Shown: positions 58,321-64,000 of the stretch, one piece after another
Position numbering within the stretch: the stretch's first letter is position 1
Layout of the letters: every line of letters begins with the position of its first letter
Origin: Microplitis mediator
Taxonomy: Eukaryota; Arthropoda; Insecta; Hymenoptera; Braconidae
Reading direction: 5' to 3'
Length of the DNA stretch: 64,000 nt
NCBI RefSeq assembly: GCF_029852145.1
Contig: NC_079977.1
Span: forward strand, 12,458,640 to 12,522,639
The notes under the pieces: generated by a model
The model's database searches: none
What the model was told of the DNA's origin: nothing
Seen by the model: only the letters and a program-made list of their open reading frames with translations
Program-made: the position numbers and the translations under genes

Positions 58321-59149
58321 CCTGTTATATTATTTTAAAGTTACTTTTATGGTTTCTAATTTTTTTTAAGTGTAAACACTTTTTAGAGCTTTTTTTTGGA
58401 CAAAAATACAAATATATTTTTAATTTATACTAAATTCCATTTCTACTTTTATGCTGAATGTGTGATGCAATAATTATCTGAATCTTTTGATAATAAGAAT
58501 ATTATTCCAGGATATGACAACAATCAATAACGACTTTTATTCAAAGGCAACTATTATTTTTAATATTAGAAATATTATTATAAAAATTTCATTGATTGTA
58601 CTTCAATGGAAAAATTATTATTTTTATTTTAAAAATATTTATATTATTAATTAATGACACTAAACACTTAAAGTGTGTATTGATGCCTAAACACTTTAAG
58701 TGCTTTATTATCTAAAACACTTTATGTGTGTTAAAATTAAACGTTTGAAGTGTTTACTACACTTTAAACACTAAAAAGTGTTTAGTAAGTGACTACAAGT
58801 ATTTAAACGCTTTAAGTGTTTTAAAACAAAACACTTGGATTTGCAGTGGGGAAAAATATAATTCCAATATACCGCGAACCATATATTTAATCATATAAAT
58901 TTTTTCATTTATAATCAATTATATAGAGACCATATATCACTAATTATATGAGTCAAAATATATGGATATATATATCAAGTTTATTATATTATACTTATAA
59001 ATTATATATATACTATCCATATATGATAAGAATATATTGAGCATTATATGAGATAATATATATAGAAAAATACAAAACATTATATACAAGTAAATATATT
59101 GTGATAAATATATAATCCAATATATGTAAAAAACATATATTTTTCAATA

Positions 59150-59897
59150 GGGGAGGGTGGGGCAGAGCGGCCCCCCTAAGCCAATTATTATTTTTTGTGG
59201 CTTTCAACCATAAGATCACTTTACTTTTGTCCTATTTCGAACAAATTTATGGACATTTTGCCAAAATTCTGAAAAATTTTTTTTTTTTTGTGGGGCAGCG
59301 CGGCCCCCCTTCAAAAAGTGATAAAAAAAACTTTTTTTTTCGTTTTTTTTTTTTTATAAATTGTTTTCATCATTAGAATGTATTTCTTTCTCTTGACAAC
59401 TATTTTTGGATTTATATTACTCGAAAAAAATTTTTTAAAGCGTAAAAAATCGTTCACTCTCAATTACCTTAATTACTAATTGTTATTTAATAAAAAAAAA
59501 CGTTAATTCTATAATTTTACTTTATTTCAAAAATTTATTGACCAAAAAATAAAATTTAATTTTTATAAATTTTTAGTGACCAAATTTGCCTCCTACATAA
59601 AGAAACGGCCGAAAAATATGAAAAAATGATTTTTTCGGAAGTTCCGGCTGGTCCATTTTGCCCCAGGTGTTATGCGTAGGGCTAGAAATGTGGAATTATA
59701 ATAATTTTTTTTTAATTTGACGATAAAAATATAAAAAAATCACTTTTTCAAAATTTTGGGCTTGTCCATTTTGCCCCAAATGTCATGCGTAGGGGTAAAA
59801 ATGCGCAAACATATCGGGTTTATAGTAATTAGTCGAAAAAAAAAAAATTTTTTTTTTGGTCAAAATTTCAGGGGGGCCGCTCTGCCCCACCCTCCCC
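59150..59897. mobile_element. GGGGAGGGTGGGGC-ended MITE, TA-flanked
   Basis: GGGGAGGGTGGGGCAGAGCG at left and its exact inverse at right, TA on both sides, 748 bp. Inner clause TTGCCCCA with GGCCCCCC. Same style as 26952-31287. Confidence 0.88.
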
Positions 59898-59986
59898 TAT
59901 AGATATTTTTGCCGCTATATATTTATCACATATTCACCATATATTTTTTTATATACTTTTAACAATATAAAGCTTTTCCATGCGGG

Positions 59987-60290
59987 TTCGAACAGCCCCC
60001 GAATAGACTGGTAAAACCTCAAAAATCCGAAAATTTTTTTTTACAACAAAATCGACCACAAGTTATCAGAGTGAAATTCAATTAACAAAAAAAAAAAAAA
60101 ACATTACCAAAATTTTTTTTGGTCGACATCGAAAATTTTTTTTTCCCGTATAAAACAAAAAAAAATATAATTGTAAAACAAAAGTGAAAAGTTAAGTGAG
60201 AATTGAAGTGAGTCAAATAAATAATAATAAAGATTCAAATAAATGAAATCAAAAATTTACGAATAATTAAAATAAAATCACAAAAATAAA
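59987..60290. other. Continuation of the split retrotransposon leader
   Basis: TTCGAACAGCCCCCGAATAG completes the tRNA-complementary site, then A/T-rich text to the next element. No gene. Confidence 0.45.
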
Positions 60291-60620
60291 AAAGGCCATT
60301 CGGCAGCCGAAATGGAAGGTAGATTTTCGAATTGATCTATATAAAAAGTTTAATACATACATCCCTTGTGATACATGTTAGTGTATAGTCATGATATGGA
60401 ATTAGGCTTATTTTTTAAGAGTGAGGGTAAAAAAGACAACGACTATTTTCGATAGAGAACTTCAGATAGTTGATTTGACAAAATATTATATAGGTAACCT
60501 ACCAAACTAACCTTCACGTAAAAAAAGTATAGAAAATTTAATTAGTATGAGATCATAATTGTAATTGCTATTACGATGGCAAGATCAGATATAATTATAC
60601 GACTACAGGTACGATTGAAA

Positions 60621-62321
60621 CCCGAGTAGAATTAAAACTCATAGGTGGCCAGCCCGTAGCTAACAGATTTGAGTTATACCTCATCACTGCCTAATAGAAT
60701 TGGCCAGCCATAACCTCACTATGTAACGCCAACTTAGCCGATGGCTGACTGATCAAAACAAGCCAGTGGATAGATTCAAACATATATCCAACAGCTAGGT
60801 TAAACCAATCAGGTAGTAAGTGTGCAATTATAAATAGCTAATCGCTGGCTAAAAAAAATGAGCTAATGACAAGATATGAAAAGTAGCCAGTGGTTAGCTA
60901 AAAAATATGAGTTCACGATGACTCGAAAATTGAAAAAAAAAAAAAAATTTTTTTTTTTTTTTTACACTGGCTTTACAATTTGTATTTAGATTAATTTTTT
61001 TATGAGTTTATCATCGAATTAATCGTGATGTCCAGTTGGGCAGTGACAGGAGTTGAACCCGGATCCTTGGGATGATGAGTCTCGCGTGTTATCCACTGGG
61101 CTGTTACTGCTCGTTGAAATCGACTACAATTTGATGATCCATATATGTTTTATGCAGTGCTATCTGTAACTAATAGTGACTAGACAACTATAAGATACTG
61201 GTGAGGTGAAATTTATTTCTTAAGCAGCTCCATCTATAGCTAATAATTACTGGACACCCATTAGATACTGGTGAGTTACATTTATATTTTTATGCAGCGC
61301 CACCTGTAACTATTAGCGACAAGATAACCATGAGATATGGGCGAGGTGAATTTTATTTTTTATACAGTTCCATCTGTAACTAATGTTAACTAGACAACCA
61401 TGAGATACTGATGAGTTGCAGTTATATTTTTATGTAGCGCCACCTGTAACTATTAGCGACAAGATAACTATGAGATACTGATGAGGTAAATTTCAGTTTT
61501 TGTACAGTTTCATCTGTAACCAATTTTCGTTGGATAACCATGAGATACTGGTGAGTTCCAGTTACATTTTTATGTAGCGTCGTCTATACTTATTTGAGGT
61601 TAGGTTGATTTATTGTTATTTACTAAGTTGATGCTTATTTAGCTGAGTATAAATTGGTTACAATATTATTTTACCTTCTAAATAATGGATTGTAAAATTT
61701 CGTGAGATTAAAAAAATTTTTTGTCCCAAAAAGGTTTTTCTCGCTCCCAGAAAATTTTCATTTCATGATGTAAAATTTTTCCTAGGATAAGTGAAAATTT
61801 TCTACGACAAGAAATCCTTTTTTTTTGTCTAGAACAATAAATATTATCTAGATAAAAACCAATAACAAATCAGTAAATTATTTTTTTTATAGCACCATCC
61901 GTAAATAATAAGTAGTGACCAGCCAGGAGTTTACAGTTAGCCATCTTTTGAATTGAAAACTCTGCTATCTATAAATAATCATTTTGAACCAGCTGTGAGG
62001 TAATGATTAGTCAGTGTTACATTTCTATAGAGGCCAGCTATCAGTTTGTAGTGAGTCGTCTTTTGACTTGAAAACGACGCCATCTATAAATAATTATTTT
62101 TAGCTAGCTGTGAGGCAACAGTGAGTTAAGATTTCATTCTTGTACAGCGCCATCTGTAAATAATAAATATTGTTCACTCACGAGATATCGGTGAGCTAAA
62201 AATATTCTTGAAACAAAAATTAGCCAACGGTGAGATCGTTATTAGCTAAATCTGCTAGCTAGTAATGCCGAGCTAGTGACTGGCTCTAAACTCATCTTCA
62301 TTAGCCAGAATTCTACTCGGG
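60621..62321. mobile_element. CCCGAGTAGAATT-ended word element with tRNA-like module
   Basis: CCCGAGTAGAATT and inverse AATTCTACTCGGG. The flanks GATTGAAA and AACATCAT give duplication AA. Outer words: AGCTAACAGTGAG, GCCAGCC, CTAGTGACTGG. Inner array 61150-61600 and 61885-62200: clauses of about 70 bp with GCGCCACCTGTAACTATTAG and ATGAGATACTGGTGAG. The tRNA-like module is at 61039-61110. AGGTTAGGTT at 61595 is a telomere-like decamer in passing. Confidence 0.88.
61039..61110 (-). pseudogene. tRNA-Met-like module
   Basis: On the minus strand, GCAGTAACAGCCCAGTGG begins a 72-nt tRNA shape: acceptor GCAGTAA pairs with TCACTGC at 6 of 7 positions, A box AGCCCAGTGGATAA, anticodon loop CTCATCA (CAT by position), B box GGTTCAACTCC. 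Better folded than the other three modules and a different tRNA. Confidence 0.65.
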
Positions 62322-63359
62322 AACATCATAAATATTAAAAGAAATACTTTCAAAATATAAAATAGCTGTGAAATTTGCGAGTTATTTTGTTCACAATAAA
62401 ATACAACTGACAAAATTGTATTATAATGGAAAATACATAAGTTATGTGGAATGAAAACCATATTTTCAACATTTTTTGATTTCATTAAAACTTTCAAGGC
62501 TATCAAATTATTTAAAAAAATGGTCAAAATATAAAGTTTAAGACCATAAATTAAAGCTTATTAGTCAAGCTTTAAAATACTTTTTACAGAAATTATCTAT
62601 GAGTTTTAGTTTTAAAGTTATATGAACTCTAAAAGTGAACAAAAACTGATTTTTTCGAAAAATCGTGAAAATTTTAAACAGCCATAACTTCAAAACTATT
62701 CGAACGATTCAACTCATCTTTAAGCTTGATCAAGATAATCGCCTATAGAATAAGTGTAAAAAACTTCATTAAGATCCGATAAAAACTGTAGGTGCTATCG
62801 TAATGACAAGACCAGTGATAATCATAGGGAGTAGAGGTACATTTGATACATCATAAGTAATAAAAAAAATACTTTTAAAATATAAAATAGCAGTGAAATT
62901 TACAGGTTATTTTGTGCACAATAAAATACGACTGGCGGAACTAGATTATAATGGGACAAGCGTAATTTATGTGGAATGAAGCCCACATTTTCAACATTTT
63001 TTGATTCCATTAAAATTTTCAAGGCCATCAAATTATGAGAAGAAATGGCCGAAATATAAAGTTTAAGGTCATAAACTGAAGCTTATTAGATAAGCTTTCA
63101 GATACTTTTTACGAAAATCGTCTATAAGTATTAGTTTTAAAATTATATGAACATGGATGTGGAAAAAAAATTGATTTTTTCGAAAAATCATGGATATTTC
63201 AAAAAGCCATAACTTCTAAACTAATCAACCGATTTTGCCCATCTTCGAACTTAACCGTGATAATTGCCCAAAGAATAAGTGTGAAAAATTTCATTAAGAT
63301 CTGATAAGAATTGTAGGCGTAATCGTGTCCTCAAAACTGCGTTATATCCCATATATATA

Positions 63360-64000
63360 TTAGGGTGATCAAAAAAATAACAAATTTTTTATTTTTCTTC
63401 CAAACAGGTTCAAAAGTTTCATTTAGATAAAAAAAGACGCCTGTAAAAATTAGAACTCTTAATATTAACATTAAGAGGTTCCTCATCGCACTTTTCTATT
63501 TTCCATAAAAATAACATGGGAAAAATTTTTTTTACGTCTTCTGATTTTTAAAAGTAGCTAACGATGCGTCATAGGAATAAATGGCAGGCATATTTTTGTA
63601 GGGAATTGAATGCTCTACAAAAAAAAGATTCGTATCATTTTTTGAGGAATCTATTTGTTCGAAAGTTATTTGAGGTTGAAGTCGAATTCATATTAAATTT
63701 TGAGATTTTCTACTTTTCCGGCGAAACTATCAGACTTATTACAAAATATCATCAGACCTTCTTTGTAGACAATTTTATTACCTAAAAGTTTATTTCAATA
63801 AAGTTTTTTCGAATTCCGCATTGTTTTCTAGTTATTTTTATTTTAATGTCAAGCTCTTAAAATCGATCAGAAGACTATTTTTTTATGAGCATGACATTAA
63901 AATAAAAATAACTAGAAAACAATGTGGAATTCGAAAGAACTTTATAAGAAATAACTTTTAGGGAATAAAATTGTCTACAAAAAAGGTCTAGTGATATTTT
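63360..64000. mobile_element. hAT-like palindromic element, right end outside window
   Basis: TTAGGGTGATCAAAAAAATA start, homologous to 53295-53790. 63790-63860 (TTCGAATTCCGCATTGTTTT, ATTTTTATTTTAATGTCAAG) is mirrored at 63886-63950, so the window ends in the returning arm. The 73-codon frame at 63564 shows no motif. Confidence 0.65.

Larger units (their letters stand above)
52509..58848. mobile_element. CACTGCAAATCC-ended word element, 6.3 kb with insertions
   Basis: Left CACTGCAAATCCAAGTGTTT; right is its inverse (..AACACTTGGATTTGCAGTG). Own arms 52509-52870 and 58640-58848 are full of AAACGTTTA, AAGTGTTTAA and ACACTTAAGTGT words. Similar in style to the MITE at 51791 (CACT ends, GTGTT words). 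Between the arms lie later insertions. No clear duplication. Confidence 0.75.
42377..59986. mobile_element. CCCGCATG-ended element, 17.6 kb with insertions
   Basis: Left CCCGCATGAAAAAACTTTAT, right (inverted) CCCGCATGGAAAAGCTTTAT. TT lies on both sides (42375-42376 and 59987-59988). Its own sequence is ATATATTG-type words at 42377-42399, 48533-48832, 50613-50660, 52440-52508, 58849-59147 and 59900-59986; the rest is later insertions. Own size is probably below 1.5 kb. Confidence 0.75.
60291..63355. mobile_element. AATCTACCT-ended element, copy D (interrupted, 3' lost)
   Basis: AAAGGCCATTCGGCAGCCG start. Block 1 is split at 60620 by the CCCGAG element and resumes at 62322; block 2 runs about 62790-63320. 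It breaks off after a very short TA tract at 63350, where the hAT-like sequence begins. Confidence 0.8.

Noticed and set aside
61590..61606. Telomeric repeat tract
   Set aside because: Only AGGTTAGGTT once; too short for a telomere relic.

Overview
The window is eukaryotic, very AT-rich and made almost entirely of transposable elements. No ordinary host gene could be supported. The element content fits an insect genome: a BEL/Pao retrotransposon primed by a tRNA-Tyr-like sequence, a CMC/EnSpm-like transposase beside a DUF4806 protein, a Mutator-like transposase of the animal type, hAT and R2-like remnants, and an AGGTTAGGTT run near 61595. A hymenopteran, perhaps a parasitoid wasp, is a guess.

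Layout. 1-1662: 3' part of a Mutator-like transposase. 2255-3815: eight-copy satellite of about 204-210 bp. 5081-8319: first of four copies of a repeat ending AATCTACCT, split by an element with CCCGGG ends. 8700-12549: three more CCCG-type elements around a broken hAT transposase. 11732-17300: a divergent gene pair (Tnp2-like transposase on minus, DUF4806 protein on plus). The transposase is broken by a solo BEL LTR with a 5-bp duplication and by a CCCGGG element. 18099-20982: foldback element holding a hAT-like MITE and a word-repeat hairpin. 21600-24240: broken Ty3/gypsy and R2-like fragments. 26952-31287 and 31693-38573: two deep nests. 38574-42376: word repeats, a palindrome and a CCCGGG element, ending in an LTR-retrotransposon primer-binding site. 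42377-59986: one 17.6-kb element, swollen by insertions, that landed inside that primer-binding site. It holds a BEL provirus whose interior is inverted relative to its LTRs. 60291-64000: fourth AATCTACCT copy, split by a CCCGAG element, then a hAT-like palindrome running off the end.

Main pattern. At least ten elements share one build: ends of the type CCCG or CACT; a body of one short word repeated dozens of times in both orientations, with a different word in each family; and, where the target can be inferred, a 2-bp target duplication. Several carry a Pol III gene relic in the middle (tRNA-like or 5S-like). My inference is that they are non-autonomous CMC/CACTA-like elements with greatly expanded subterminal repeats that captured Pol III modules. 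The BEL element shows its own word enrichment: CGCT on the coding strand runs through gag, pol and LTR in all reading frames. It also appears to have a 63-nt intron between gag and pol. All coordinates and counts were made by eye.
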